Source of the DNA: Planctomycetia bacterium
GTDB lineage: Bacteria > Planctomycetota > Phycisphaerae > Phycisphaerales > SM1A02
Assembly (NCBI GenBank): GCA_005776885.1
Contig: SXOD01000022.1
Span: 1 to 64,000 of the forward strand
Reading direction: 5' to 3'
Length of the DNA: 64,000 nucleotides
Shown here: positions 49,705-59,055 of the stretch, piece after piece
Position numbering within the stretch: position 1 is the first letter of the stretch
Layout of the letters: each line of letters starts with the position of its first letter
Position numbers and translations under genes: made by a program
Notes under the pieces: model-generated
Seen by the model: only the letters and a program-made list of their open reading frames with translations
What the model was told of the DNA's origin: nothing
Database searches by the model: none

Positions 49705-49751
49705 GAATGTGCCCCTCAGGGGCACATTCTCACCGATAACCGGGACCGGAC
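49683..49751. repeat. 69-bp palindromic element, copy 2
   Basis: GTCC-N6-GGTTATCGGTGAGAATGTGCCCC-tca-GGGGCACATTCTCACCGATAACC-N6-GGAC; perfect 23-bp arms. Confidence 0.97.
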
Positions 49752-49760
49752 GTTGCCGTT

Positions 49761-49805
49761 CCAACCGCCAACCGCCAACCGCCAACCGCCAACCGCCAAC
49801 CGCCG
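49761..49805. repeat. 7-bp microsatellite (ccaaccg)n
   Basis: ccaaccg repeated about six times in tandem immediately after palindromic copy 2. Confidence 0.95.
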
Positions 49806-49827
49806 ATTGCCGACACGGGCTCCCGGC

Positions 49828-52119
49828 TTACGGCACCGGGCACCCGCCCCAGCTGGTCAGCATCAGGGCGAGGTCGGCACCATCGGTGACGGCGTCGTTG
49901 TTGAGATCCGCGACGCTTGGCCCGCCCCAGAAGGAGAGCAAGCCAGTGAGGTCGGCGGCGTCGACGACTCCGTCCATGGTGATGTCGCCAAGGCACGGGG
50001 CCATGCTCTCATCGATGGCCTGGAGCGCCGCGAAGAGCGTGTCGTAGGCCAGCTGCTGTTCAGGGGTCAGCGCGGTGCCCGAGGTCAGGAGGTCGAAGTC
50101 GGGGTTGTCGATTCCCCGGCCGCCCAGCGCCGCGGCTGCGAAGCACTGCGAGAGGTCGTAGAACTCGTACTCGTTGAGCCCGGGCACGGAGCATCCGGTA
50201 GGAGCGTTCGCGATGAGTTTCCAGCGACCGTCCGTGATGGCCTGCTGCGCGGAGTAGACGATCGAGAACCCAGCTGGATCCCCAAGCGCGGCATACAGCT
50301 CGCAGCAAGTGTCCTGCGGTTGCCCGGTGGTCGCTCCGCCCGGTCCGTACCACACGCCACCCTGGCTTTCGCACAGCTGCGCGGTCGTGAGGATCGTGTC
50401 GGTGCAGATCGAACTGCCGCCCGAGGCGATCAAGCACGGGTAGCACGGTTCCGACAGCTCGCCGTCTATGTATTCGGTGAAGTTGAAGTCGCGGATCTCG
50501 GCTTGCGCAGGGTTCACGAGGTAGGGCATCACCGGGTGGCAGTCCAGCACTCGACCCGCCGGTACGGCGGCGTGGACATCGACCCCGGCGGCCTCGCCCC
50601 ACAACTCGTAGAGGTCCACCACATTCACCATCGCGTCGACGGAACGACCGGGCGCGATCGTTGGTCCGCCAGCCATCACAAGCGGGACGCTGACGCCAGT
50701 CTGGTACGCAGTCGCCTTCGCGCGAGTGGGATTGAAGGGCAGCTTGACCGTCGTGAGGAAGGAGCCGTTGTCGCCGATGACCACGATGAGCGTGTCGGGG
50801 GCGTTGATCGTCAGGCCGCCGGACCCAGGGGCAAGCGATGCCAATCCAGTCGCCAGCAGCACGCGGCGAATCTGCGTATCCATCGACTCGATCGTCCAGT
50901 CAGACAGCGTGCGCTGCTGCAGGCCCGCATGCGCCACGCCATCCTGCACATCGCAGGCATAGGGGAGTTTCGCCGGCCAGTGCGTGCCAGGCGGGAGCAA
51001 TTCCGCGGGCGGCGCCTGCCAAGGGTCGTGATCCCCGGTGAATGAGAGCGTGCACATCCACGGCGAACCCGCGGACTGCTGCGCGTTGATGAACGCGATG
51101 GCATGCTCGGCCTGGTCGGTGTCCGCGTGCACGCGCGCCGGGGTCTCCTGGTAGGCCACGCCACCCAGGTTTACGGTGCGCGGCCAAGCGTAGTTGCCGT
51201 TGAAGTTGGACCAGTCGATGAGGGCAGCGGCATCCGCATCGCACTCGGCGATGGGCGACCCATCCGCAGCGGTGAGCGGCACGCCGCCCGCGGCGAGGCA
51301 CTCCAGCGCGTCCACCCCAGTCACGCATGATCCATCTTCGAAGGCGCACGCGCAAATCGCAGGCGCATTGCCCGCGACGGGGAATCCGCACGACGCCACG
51401 CCTTCGGCCGTGACTTGCCCGGCGACCGTCTCGTCGATGTACGGTGGTCCGCCAAGCAGCGTCCCGTTGAAGTGCGTGAAGCCGACGGACGCAGGCGCGT
51501 GTAGGTCGAACGGATTGTTCTCGTTCTGCGCCAAGTGGAACTTGCCAAAGAGTGCCGTCGCGTACCCGGCGTCGTTGAGAATGCGTGGCGTGGTCGCCTC
51601 GTAGGGCGAACACTGCGACTGCGGCAGGGTCGACTGGGTGAGCGGCGAACCCACGCCGGTCCGGCCTGGGAATCGACCCGTGAAGAAACAGACTCGGCTG
51701 GGCGAGCACTCAGGCATCGACCAGCAGTTTGTGAAGTTCACGCCCTGTGACGCGATCGCCTCGATGGCCGGGGTGTGCGGCAGCCCAACACCGGCGGGAT
51801 TGGAAACCGTCAGCTGGTCGGCGCCGACATCGTCCAAGATGACGAAGAGGATGTTGGTTGGGGTGGTCGGATCTCCGTCAGCGCCAGCCGGGGTTGCAGC
51901 CGGGGCTGGATGCGCCGGCGCCAGCGCCAGGCCGAGGGCAAGGGTGGCGGCCAGGGCGAGGGATGCCAGCGGCATGATCGATGCGGGCAAGAAGAGCGCG
52001 GGCACGAGAACAAGAGGTCGTCGGTGGCCGACGATGGAGAAGAGTCTTGGCATGGGAAGAATTGAGCTTGTGGTGGAAACAGCGACAGCACTCACCGCAC
52101 GGACCAGCACACTATGCAT
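49828..52119 (-). CDS. Secreted sulfatase with C-terminal dockerin-like module
   Basis: TNILFVILDDVGADQL; C-S-P-S-R motif (SMPECSPSRVCFFTGRF); C-term GDITMDGVVDAADLTGLLSFWG...DLNNDAVTDGADLALMLTSWGGC. Confidence 0.93.
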   Translation of the reverse strand: MHSVLVRAVSAVAVSTTSSILPMPRLFSIVGHRRPLVLVPALFLPASIMPLASLALAATLALGLALAPAHPAPAATPAGADGDPTTPTNILFVILDDVGADQLTVSNPAGVGLPHTPAIEAIASQGVNFTNCWSMPECSPSRVCFFTGRFPGRTGVGSPLTQSTLPQSQCSPYEATTPRILNDAGYATALFGKFHLAQNENNPFDLHAPASVGFTHFNGTLLGGPPYIDETVAGQVTAEGVASCGFPVAGNAPAICACAFEDGSCVTGVDALECLAAGGVPLTAADGSPIAECDADAAALIDWSNFNGNYAWPRTVNLGGVAYQETPARVHADTDQAEHAIAFINAQQSAGSPWMCTLSFTGDHDPWQAPPAELLPPGTHWPAKLPYACDVQDGVAHAGLQQRTLSDWTIESMDTQIRRVLLATGLASLAPGSGGLTINAPDTLIVVIGDNGSFLTTVKLPFNPTRAKATAYQTGVSVPLVMAGGPTIAPGRSVDAMVNVVDLYELWGEAAGVDVHAAVPAGRVLDCHPVMPYLVNPAQAEIRDFNFTEYIDGELSEPCYPCLIASGGSSICTDTILTTAQLCESQGGVWYGPGGATTGQPQDTCCELYAALGDPAGFSIVYSAQQAITDGRWKLIANAPTGCSVPGLNEYEFYDLSQCFAAAALGGRGIDNPDFDLLTSGTALTPEQQLAYDTLFAALQAIDESMAPCLGDITMDGVVDAADLTGLLSFWGGPSVADLNNDAVTDGADLALMLTSWGGCPVP

Positions 52120-52372
52120 TTAAGCCAACCAACGGCAAGGATTCCCGCCGAATATTTTCTCCCGCTACTCCTCGAGGACCGCAGGGGCAGTGGCCGACAA
52201 GGGGCACTAGCCTGAGTGTGGTCCGCCACCGGCGTGGCGGCGGGAGGCGCTTGCGGCTGCGGGCGACTTCGGCGGCAGGCGCTTGCGGCAGCAGGCGAGA
52301 GTGCACGAGCCGTCGGAACGGCGCACCTCTCTCCCGGTTTCTTCTGAAGTAACGCATCGAAAGGACTGACAC

Positions 52373-52537
52373 ATGAGCGAATCTGAATCGTGCAACGCGG
52401 GCGGCGGGAAGTGCCGACTCTGCCGGATGGTCCTGGCCATCGTGATTGCGGGGTTGCTGACGTGCATGGCCACCAGCCTCTGGCAGATCGAGCACCACCT
52501 GCGCACCATCGCCGAGAAGTGCGCAACCGGCGGCTGA
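52373..52537 (+). CDS. Small (54 aa) single-TM protein
   Basis: MSESESCNAGGGKCRLCRMVLAIVIAGLLTCMATSLWQIEHHLRTIAEKCATGG*; below the ORF-track length cutoff; plausible TM segment. Confidence 0.5.
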   Translation: MSESESCNAGGGKCRLCRMVLAIVIAGLLTCMATSLWQIEHHLRTIAEKCATGG

Positions 52538-52545
52538 CATCCAGG

Positions 52546-52614
52546 GTCCCCCCTCGGTTATCGGTGGAAATGTGACCATCAGGGTCACATTTCCACCGAT
52601 AACCACGAGCGGAC
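52546..52614. repeat. 69-bp palindromic element, copy 3
   Basis: GTCC-N6-GGTTATCGGTGGAAATGTGACC-atcag-GGTCACATTTCCACCGATAACC-N6-GGAC; 22-bp perfect arms. Confidence 0.97.
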
Positions 52615-52635
52615 CTTGCTCCTAGCATTCTCCTG

Positions 52636-53259
52636 ATGACCGGCCTCGGCCACCTCCTCGAACACAACCAGGCGTGGGCCGCGCGGATGGAGCGCGAGCA
52701 ACCAGGCTTCTTCTCGAGGCTGGTCGATCAGCAGCGCCCGCGCTACCTTTGGATCGGGTGCTCCGACAGTCGAGTCCCAGCAAACCAGATCGTGGGCCTC
52801 CCCCCCGGCGAGGTTTTCGTGCACAGAAATGTCGCCAACCTCGTGGTGCACAGCGACCTGAACTGCCTCAGCGTCCTGGACTTTGCCGTCAACATTCTTG
52901 GGGTGCGCGACGTCATCGTGTGCGGCCACTACGGCTGCGGTGGAATCAAGGCCGCGCTCGCGCCATCGCAGGGGCGGATTGTCGACCACTGGGTGCGGCA
53001 TGTCAGGGACATCGCGAAGTTTTATCGCGAGGAACTTGAGTCGCAATCGTGCCCGCAGTCCCGTGAGCGCCGCCTCTGCGAACTCAATGTCGCCGTGCAA
53101 GTCGTCCATGTGCGAGAGTCACCCGTGCTGGCGGGGATTGCGAGCAAAGAAACCCGAGTTCACGGGTGGATTTACGACCTTGCCGATGGGCTCTTGGCCG
53201 ACCTCACACCCACAGTCGAATCGTTGCGCGCGATGGAGCCTTCTGCGGGACTGCGGTGA
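52636..53259 (+). CDS. can: Beta-carbonic anhydrase
   Basis: YLWIGCSDSRVPANQIVGLPPGEVFVHRNVAN; VIVCGHYGCGGIKAAL. Confidence 0.97.
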   Translation: MTGLGHLLEHNQAWAARMEREQPGFFSRLVDQQRPRYLWIGCSDSRVPANQIVGLPPGEVFVHRNVANLVVHSDLNCLSVLDFAVNILGVRDVIVCGHYGCGGIKAALAPSQGRIVDHWVRHVRDIAKFYREELESQSCPQSRERRLCELNVAVQVVHVRESPVLAGIASKETRVHGWIYDLADGLLADLTPTVESLRAMEPSAGLR

Positions 53260-53459
53260 GTCGCGGCGATGAGGACAGATATCCGCGCATTAGTCCGATA
53301 ACAAAATTTCGCTTTCTCCTGTCCCCTTCTGACGGTTCCGCGCAAACATCCTGCCCGAAACCAAACGGATGGTTTGACCCTTTGGTGTTCGCGGCTACGG
53401 TTCAACCGTCGTGGTGGGGACCCCTGACGTTGTTTGAGTGCCGCTGAACGGAGAAAGAC

Positions 53460-55739
53460 ATGAACCTCACCCAGACGCTTCGATCGATCGTCCTCCTCGC
53501 CGCCCTGCTCGCCGCCAACAGTGGAGCGAGCGCACAAGACCTCTACGACCCCGCGATCCTTCGCACGATCAACCTCCAGTTCCATGACGCGAACTGGCAG
53601 ACGCTGATCGTCCAGAACTACCAGTCGCAGACCAACATCCTGGCGGATCTCACCATGGACGGGGTGACCTACCCCAATGTCGGTGTGCGCGCACGCGGCA
53701 ACACGTCGTTCACGCAGCTGCCAGCCGGGTCGCAGAAGTGGTCGTTGGGCGTGGAGATGGACTTTGTCGATCCGCTGCAAGACCTGCTTGGCTACGACAC
53801 GCTCAACCTCAACAACGGCTTCCACGACCCGACCTTCTGCCGCGAGGTGATCTACAACAACATCGTCGCGAAGTACATCCCCAACGGGCGCGCCAATCAT
53901 GTAGTCGTCACGCTCAACGGCCAGAACTGGGGTGTGTACATCAACTACCAGCAGTTTGACCAAACGATGCTGAATGATTTCTTTGCTGACGAGACTGGCC
54001 TGCGGGTGAAGTGCGCCAACAATCCGCAGGGGCCCGGGCTGGTCTACAACGGCACTACGCAGTCCGGGTACACGGCCTATGAGATCAAGCATGACGGCGG
54101 GCTCGCAAACCCTTGGGGAGCCCACATCGCGGTCTGCAACGCCATCACCAATGGCTCGACCGCCAACATTGCGCAGATCGACGCGATCCTCGCACTTGAT
54201 TCCTCGATCTGGTCAACCGCACTGGAAAACCTGCTCACCGACGATGACTCGTACATGAACAAGGGGTGCGATTTCGTGACCTATCGCGACCCGCTGGATG
54301 GGAGAACCCACATTCTGCAGGCGGACGCGAATGAGTCGTTTACGCAAACGACGTGGGCGCCGACGAGGAACTTTACGTCGACCAGCCGCCCGCTCTTTTC
54401 GCACTGCTTCCTCAATACGGAGATGCGGCAGCGCTTCTTCGCGCACTATCGTGATGCACTCGCGGCCGAGCTGAGCTGGGAAAACCTGGGCCCGCTCTTC
54501 ACGGCGCAGCGCGCCCTGATCGATGCGGCGGTGCAGGCCGACACCAAGAAGCTCTACACGTACACGCTCTTCCAGCAGAACTTCACTTCACAGGTGACGT
54601 TGCCGTACTCTGGTCCGGCGGGTGGAACGGTGCCAGGGTTGCAGCAGTTTGTCGATGGCCGACGCACCTACCTCCTCGGGCAGGCCGAAGTGGTAGCCGT
54701 GGGGCCGACGATCGCCAGCGCGAGTCTCTCGGACGAACACCCGCAGCCGGGGGAGTCGGTGTGGTTGCGAGCGGAAGTGGCAAACGCCGGCACCGGCATC
54801 TCGGCGGTGACGGGGCTCTACCGCACCGCACCCGGAGTGTTCTCTCGCGTGACGATGCTGGACAATGGCGCGTCGGGTGACGGCGCGTCGGGCGATGGCG
54901 TGTACGGCGCGCTCCTCCCAGTCTCGGCAACGGCCGGGCAGAAGGTGGAGTGGTATGTCATGGCGAAGGCCACGAATTCCTACGGCTCCCTCAGCTTCTT
55001 GCCTGTCCGCTCCGAGCTCGCGCCCAATGTCTTCAGTTTCGGTTTCGGCGAAGCCGGCGTTCGAGTGACGGAGTTCATGTACTTCGGCGCCACGGGCGAG
55101 TTCTTCGAGCTCACCAACCTGACCGACGCTTCCATCGATATCTCAAGTTGGAGCACCGACGACGAGTCCGGCCAGCCCGGCGCCTTCCCGCTTGCCGGGG
55201 CCGGAGTCCTCGCGCCGGGAGCATCGGTGCTGGTCACCGATGTCGACCCAGCGATTTTCCGTGCAGCATGGTCGGTCCCGGCCACGACGCCGGTCCTCGG
55301 CCCAAACCTGACCGCCGAGATCGGGCGGAATGACGAGATCAACCTGTTCGACGGCAGCGGAAACCTCGTCGAACGCCTGCGGTATGGTGACGAGGTGTTC
55401 CCAGGATCCATCCGCACACGCAATGTGGCCGGTGTCACCTGCGCAGCCGACATGGGCGCCGACGACATCGGAGCCTGGTTCTTTGCTGCCCCCGGCGATG
55501 CCAACGGCTCGTGGGTCTCCTCCGGTGCCGACATCGGCTCTCCCGGCGTGTACACGGGCTGGACATGCAGCGCCAACCCCTGCCCAGCAGACCTTGACGC
55601 CAACGGCTCGGTCGACGGCGCCGACCTCGCATCCATCCTCAGCAACTGGGGGCTTGGCGGCACGGGCGACCTCGATGGCAGCGGTGCGGTGGACGGTGCT
55701 GACTTAGCCGCGATCTTGGGATCGTGGGGCCCATGCTGA
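53460..55739 (+). CDS. CotH kinase family protein with lamin-tail-like domain and C-terminal dockerin-like module
   Basis: VGVRARGNTSF...QKWSLGVEMDF...LNLNNGFHDPTFCREVIYNNI; C-term DLDANGSVDGADLASILSNWG...DLDGSGAVDGADLAAILGSWGPC. Confidence 0.92.
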   Translation: MNLTQTLRSIVLLAALLAANSGASAQDLYDPAILRTINLQFHDANWQTLIVQNYQSQTNILADLTMDGVTYPNVGVRARGNTSFTQLPAGSQKWSLGVEMDFVDPLQDLLGYDTLNLNNGFHDPTFCREVIYNNIVAKYIPNGRANHVVVTLNGQNWGVYINYQQFDQTMLNDFFADETGLRVKCANNPQGPGLVYNGTTQSGYTAYEIKHDGGLANPWGAHIAVCNAITNGSTANIAQIDAILALDSSIWSTALENLLTDDDSYMNKGCDFVTYRDPLDGRTHILQADANESFTQTTWAPTRNFTSTSRPLFSHCFLNTEMRQRFFAHYRDALAAELSWENLGPLFTAQRALIDAAVQADTKKLYTYTLFQQNFTSQVTLPYSGPAGGTVPGLQQFVDGRRTYLLGQAEVVAVGPTIASASLSDEHPQPGESVWLRAEVANAGTGISAVTGLYRTAPGVFSRVTMLDNGASGDGASGDGVYGALLPVSATAGQKVEWYVMAKATNSYGSLSFLPVRSELAPNVFSFGFGEAGVRVTEFMYFGATGEFFELTNLTDASIDISSWSTDDESGQPGAFPLAGAGVLAPGASVLVTDVDPAIFRAAWSVPATTPVLGPNLTAEIGRNDEINLFDGSGNLVERLRYGDEVFPGSIRTRNVAGVTCAADMGADDIGAWFFAAPGDANGSWVSSGADIGSPGVYTGWTCSANPCPADLDANGSVDGADLASILSNWGLGGTGDLDGSGAVDGADLAAILGSWGPC

Positions 55740-56488
55740 TGATTCAAGCCGCATCAGACGCGCAGGCATCTCCACTTTCAGTCGCCAACCCATTCACGGA
55801 CTGGATCCACCAGTCATTCTCATCGGACTCGCACGTCGATGCTGGTGACATCTCGATCCGGATGGGCGCAGCGCTTGCGTTTGGCCTGCTGATTGCGCTG
55901 ATCTATCGACTGACTCGAGGTCCGCAAGCCGCCAAGTCGCCGCTCGTGGCAACGCTCGTGTTGCTCACGGTCTTGCTCGCCATGACGACCATCGTCATCG
56001 GCGACAACCTGGCGCGAGCCTTCAGCGTGGTTGGCGCCTTGTCGATCGTGCGATTCCGCACCATCGTGTCCGACACGCGCGACACGGCCTTCGTCATCTT
56101 CTCCGTTGGCGTGGGGCTGGCCGTGGGCGCAGGGTTCTTGGTCGTGCCTCTGATCGCGATGCCGTTTGCGTTCGTGGCGGCCTACCTGTTCCATCACATG
56201 TTGGATGCGGGATCGGTATCGACTGCACACGGGACGACATGCCTCCTCACGGTGAGGATCGAGCTCGGCCGGCGAGTCGATGACGAAATCGCGGCGCTCC
56301 TTTCGCGCCACGCGGTCCGGTCGGCACTCAGGGGCATTGGCACAGCCAAGTTGGGCGACGCGTTCGAGCAGAAGTTCGATGTCTCAGTCGCCGACGCCAC
56401 CCAGATGCGCGCGCTGTCCGAGGGGCTGCTCGCCATCGATGGCGTCAAGTTCGTCGGGCTGGAGCGAGCGTCGTCCAACGGGGGCTGA
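55733..56488 (+). CDS. DUF4956 domain-containing membrane protein
   Basis: 'TIVIGDNLARAFSVVGALSIVRFRTIVSDTRDTAFVIFSVGVGLAVG' typical of DUF4956; start overlaps the CotH stop. Confidence 0.9.
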   Translation: MLMIQAASDAQASPLSVANPFTDWIHQSFSSDSHVDAGDISIRMGAALAFGLLIALIYRLTRGPQAAKSPLVATLVLLTVLLAMTTIVIGDNLARAFSVVGALSIVRFRTIVSDTRDTAFVIFSVGVGLAVGAGFLVVPLIAMPFAFVAAYLFHHMLDAGSVSTAHGTTCLLTVRIELGRRVDDEIAALLSRHAVRSALRGIGTAKLGDAFEQKFDVSVADATQMRALSEGLLAIDGVKFVGLERASSNGG

Positions 56489-56492
56489 AAGT

Positions 56493-56561
56493 GTCCGCTC
56501 GCGGTTATCGGTGGAAATGTGACATCCAGGGTCACATTTCCACCGATAACCGGGGAGGGAC
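56493..56561. repeat. 69-bp palindromic element, copy 4
   Basis: GTCC-N6-GGTTATCGGTGGAAATGTGAC-atccagg-GTCACATTTCCACCGATAACC-N6-GGAC; 21-bp perfect arms. Confidence 0.96.
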
Positions 56562-56576
56562 CTAGGCTCTGGCCCC

Positions 56577-57815
56577 GTGGCTGCCCGACCAGTCCTGGCA
56601 CAAGTTCGACCGCCCGAAGCCGTCACCGCCGAGCAGGCGCGTCGAGTCTTGCTCCGGCTCCAGGGACTGGCCGACGCGCCGGCCAAGAGTTCCGCGCGCG
56701 CTGTCGCCGCGTTGGTCGACCGCCTCGGATACGTGCAAGTCGATTCGATCAATGTGCTCGAACGCGCTCACCACCTGATCCTCGGCACTCGTCTGGATGG
56801 CTATCGGCACGGGCATCTCTCCCACGCCCTGGAGAACTCGCGCACCCTCTTCGAGCACTGGACGCACGACGCCTGCGCCATCCCCACGCGCTGGTACCCG
56901 CACTGGAAGCATCGATTCGAACGCTTCGACGAGCGAGTCAAGCGCAACGCTTGGTGGCAGGGTCGATTCAAGGGCAAGCCTGACGTCACGCTCCGTCGTG
57001 TGCTCGCTCGGATCGGTCGCGAGGGCCCGCTCCGCGCGCGCGACTTCGAGCCACCGCAGCCTCGCGAGAAGGGGGGCTGGTGGGAGTGGCACCCCGAGAA
57101 GGCGGCGCTGGAACACCTGTGGCGCCGTGGCGACTTGGCCATCTCGCGGCGCGAGCGATTCGAAAAGGTGTACGACCTGTCGGAGCGTGTCCACCCGGCC
57201 CACCACGCGGCCGATCGGCCGCCACACGACGAGCTCGTCGAGTGGGCGTGCCGCGAGGCGATTGACCGCATCGGCATCGGCACCGCGACGGAGATCGCGC
57301 ACTTCTTCAACGCGATCTCGATCGCCGACGCGCGCGCGTGGCTGGAGCAGACGACGCGCGACGGGAAGTTGGTGCGAGTGGTGGTGTCGCCTGAGCGAGC
57401 ATCCGGGAAGCCGGCCGCGGGCTTCGCTCTTCCGAACTGGCGTGCCCTCGCGGGCGAGACGGTCGCCGACCGGATCCGCCTCCTCGCCCCCTTTGACCCC
57501 GTCATCCGAGAGCGCGCACGCATGGAGCGCCTCTTCGGGTTCGACTATCGATTTGAAGCCTTCGTTCCCGCGGCGAAGCGCCAATACGGGTACTACGTGT
57601 TGCCGATGTTGTGGGGCGATCGCCTCATCGGGCGCATCGACCTCAAGCACGACCGCGAAACTGGCCAGCTCGTGACCGTCGGGTGCTGGTGGGAGGCGGC
57701 TCGACGTCGGAATGGCCTGAGTCGATGCGTCCGACACACTCCGCCCACGCGCGCGATCGCCAGTGCCTTGGAGCGCTCGCTCGCTCGGCTCTCGTCGCAG
57801 CTCGGAGCGACCTAG
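56577..57815 (+). CDS. YcaQ-like winged-helix DNA glycosylase family protein
   Basis: VDRLGYVQVDSINVLERAHHLILGTRL; LFEHWTHDACAIPTRWYPHW; LLAPFDPVIRERARMERLFGFDYRFEAFVPAAKRQYGYYVLPMLWGDRLIGRIDLKHDR. Confidence 0.93.
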   Translation: MAARPVLAQVRPPEAVTAEQARRVLLRLQGLADAPAKSSARAVAALVDRLGYVQVDSINVLERAHHLILGTRLDGYRHGHLSHALENSRTLFEHWTHDACAIPTRWYPHWKHRFERFDERVKRNAWWQGRFKGKPDVTLRRVLARIGREGPLRARDFEPPQPREKGGWWEWHPEKAALEHLWRRGDLAISRRERFEKVYDLSERVHPAHHAADRPPHDELVEWACREAIDRIGIGTATEIAHFFNAISIADARAWLEQTTRDGKLVRVVVSPERASGKPAAGFALPNWRALAGETVADRIRLLAPFDPVIRERARMERLFGFDYRFEAFVPAAKRQYGYYVLPMLWGDRLIGRIDLKHDRETGQLVTVGCWWEAARRRNGLSRCVRHTPPTRAIASALERSLARLSSQLGAT

Positions 57816-57821
57816 CCGGCC

Positions 57822-58967
57822 TCACTCCGTTCGCGTGTTGCGCTCGATCTGGATGAGGAGCGGAAACGCCAGGAAGAGGAGGATGAACAGCAGCGACCCG
57901 CCCACTCCGGCGGCCGCGGGGAGGAGAAGTGCTCGTCGCACCGCGTCCGCCTGCTCACGAGCCAGTTGCGCAAGCGATTCAGCCTCGATGCGTTGATCGA
58001 ACTCGCGCACGTACCAGTTGGTTGCGCTCGCGGCATCGCAGTCCTCGCCCGAAGGCTTCTCGCGGGCCCACGCCTGTGCGAACCCTTCCAACCCAGACAC
58101 GAACTGCTCCTGATACTGGCTGGGGACATCGCCGAGGTTGGAGCAGATGACCTCGGTCGATCGTTCTGGCTCCAGTCCCAGGATCGCCACGACCTTGGTG
58201 AATCGCGTTCGGTACTCGCGGCATGGATCGAAGGGGTCGATCGCACCCGCGCGCCCGGTGCGGCCCGATCCCGACCCCGCCGCCGGATCGGCACCTCGTC
58301 GACCCTGGGACGGTGTCGGCCGTTCACATGCCGCAATGAACTCCGACACCTCGGGGTCGGTCACTCCCATCGAAGTCGGGAGCGGGTTGGGCATGAGGGC
58401 GTACAAGCCCAAGCCAACCGAGCCGACGACGGCCAGGATGGCAACCAGCACGGCGAACACCGAAAATCCCTTGCCGAACCCGAAGGCCACGCGCAGGATT
58501 CGATCTCCGAGCCCGACGGGGACTGGCTTGGCAGCACGAAGGCGCGGCTGCGGGGGACTCACATCGACAGGGGGGCCCGATGTCGAATCGGTCGCCATCG
58601 GCGCCTCTGGCGCTGACCACTCGACGTCTGGATCGATGCGACCAGTGGGAAGAGGCAGGGGACGCTCTGGCGGTGGAGTCACCTCAACGGGGAATGGCGG
58701 CGGCGGAGTGGGTGCCGCTGGCGGCCTCGGTGGGGCGAGCGGCGGCGTCGACTCAACAGGTTCGTAGCGCGGCAATCGAGCCTCCGCGGCCTGAAGCGCG
58801 TCCGCCAGTCCGGCGACATCGCCTGCCTTGTGCCAGCTGCTTCGACCTTCACCGCGAAGCTCCGTCGATCGAGTGATTCCACCGACTTCGATGAGTCGAA
58901 GGACTTCGCCGTAGTGAAGGGGTCCACGCTCTGGCTCCCCGCGGTCTCGAATGAAGAATCGCGCCAT
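57822..58967 (-). CDS. GYF_2 (DUF4339)-domain, Pro-rich, membrane protein
   Basis: MARFFIRDRGEPERGPLHYGEVLRLIEVGGITRSTELRGEGRSSWHKAGDV; Pro-rich linker; two TM segments. Confidence 0.75.
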   Translation of the reverse strand: MARFFIRDRGEPERGPLHYGEVLRLIEVGGITRSTELRGEGRSSWHKAGDVAGLADALQAAEARLPRYEPVESTPPLAPPRPPAAPTPPPPFPVEVTPPPERPLPLPTGRIDPDVEWSAPEAPMATDSTSGPPVDVSPPQPRLRAAKPVPVGLGDRILRVAFGFGKGFSVFAVLVAILAVVGSVGLGLYALMPNPLPTSMGVTDPEVSEFIAACERPTPSQGRRGADPAAGSGSGRTGRAGAIDPFDPCREYRTRFTKVVAILGLEPERSTEVICSNLGDVPSQYQEQFVSGLEGFAQAWAREKPSGEDCDAASATNWYVREFDQRIEAESLAQLAREQADAVRRALLLPAAAGVGGSLLFILLFLAFPLLIQIERNTRTE

Positions 58968-59055
58968 CAGTGTCCTCCAGACCAAGCCCGATGGGACCGG
59001 GAAGAGTGCGTGAGCGTACTGGGGGGCCTTCTGCGCGTCGAACTCCCCACCTCAC

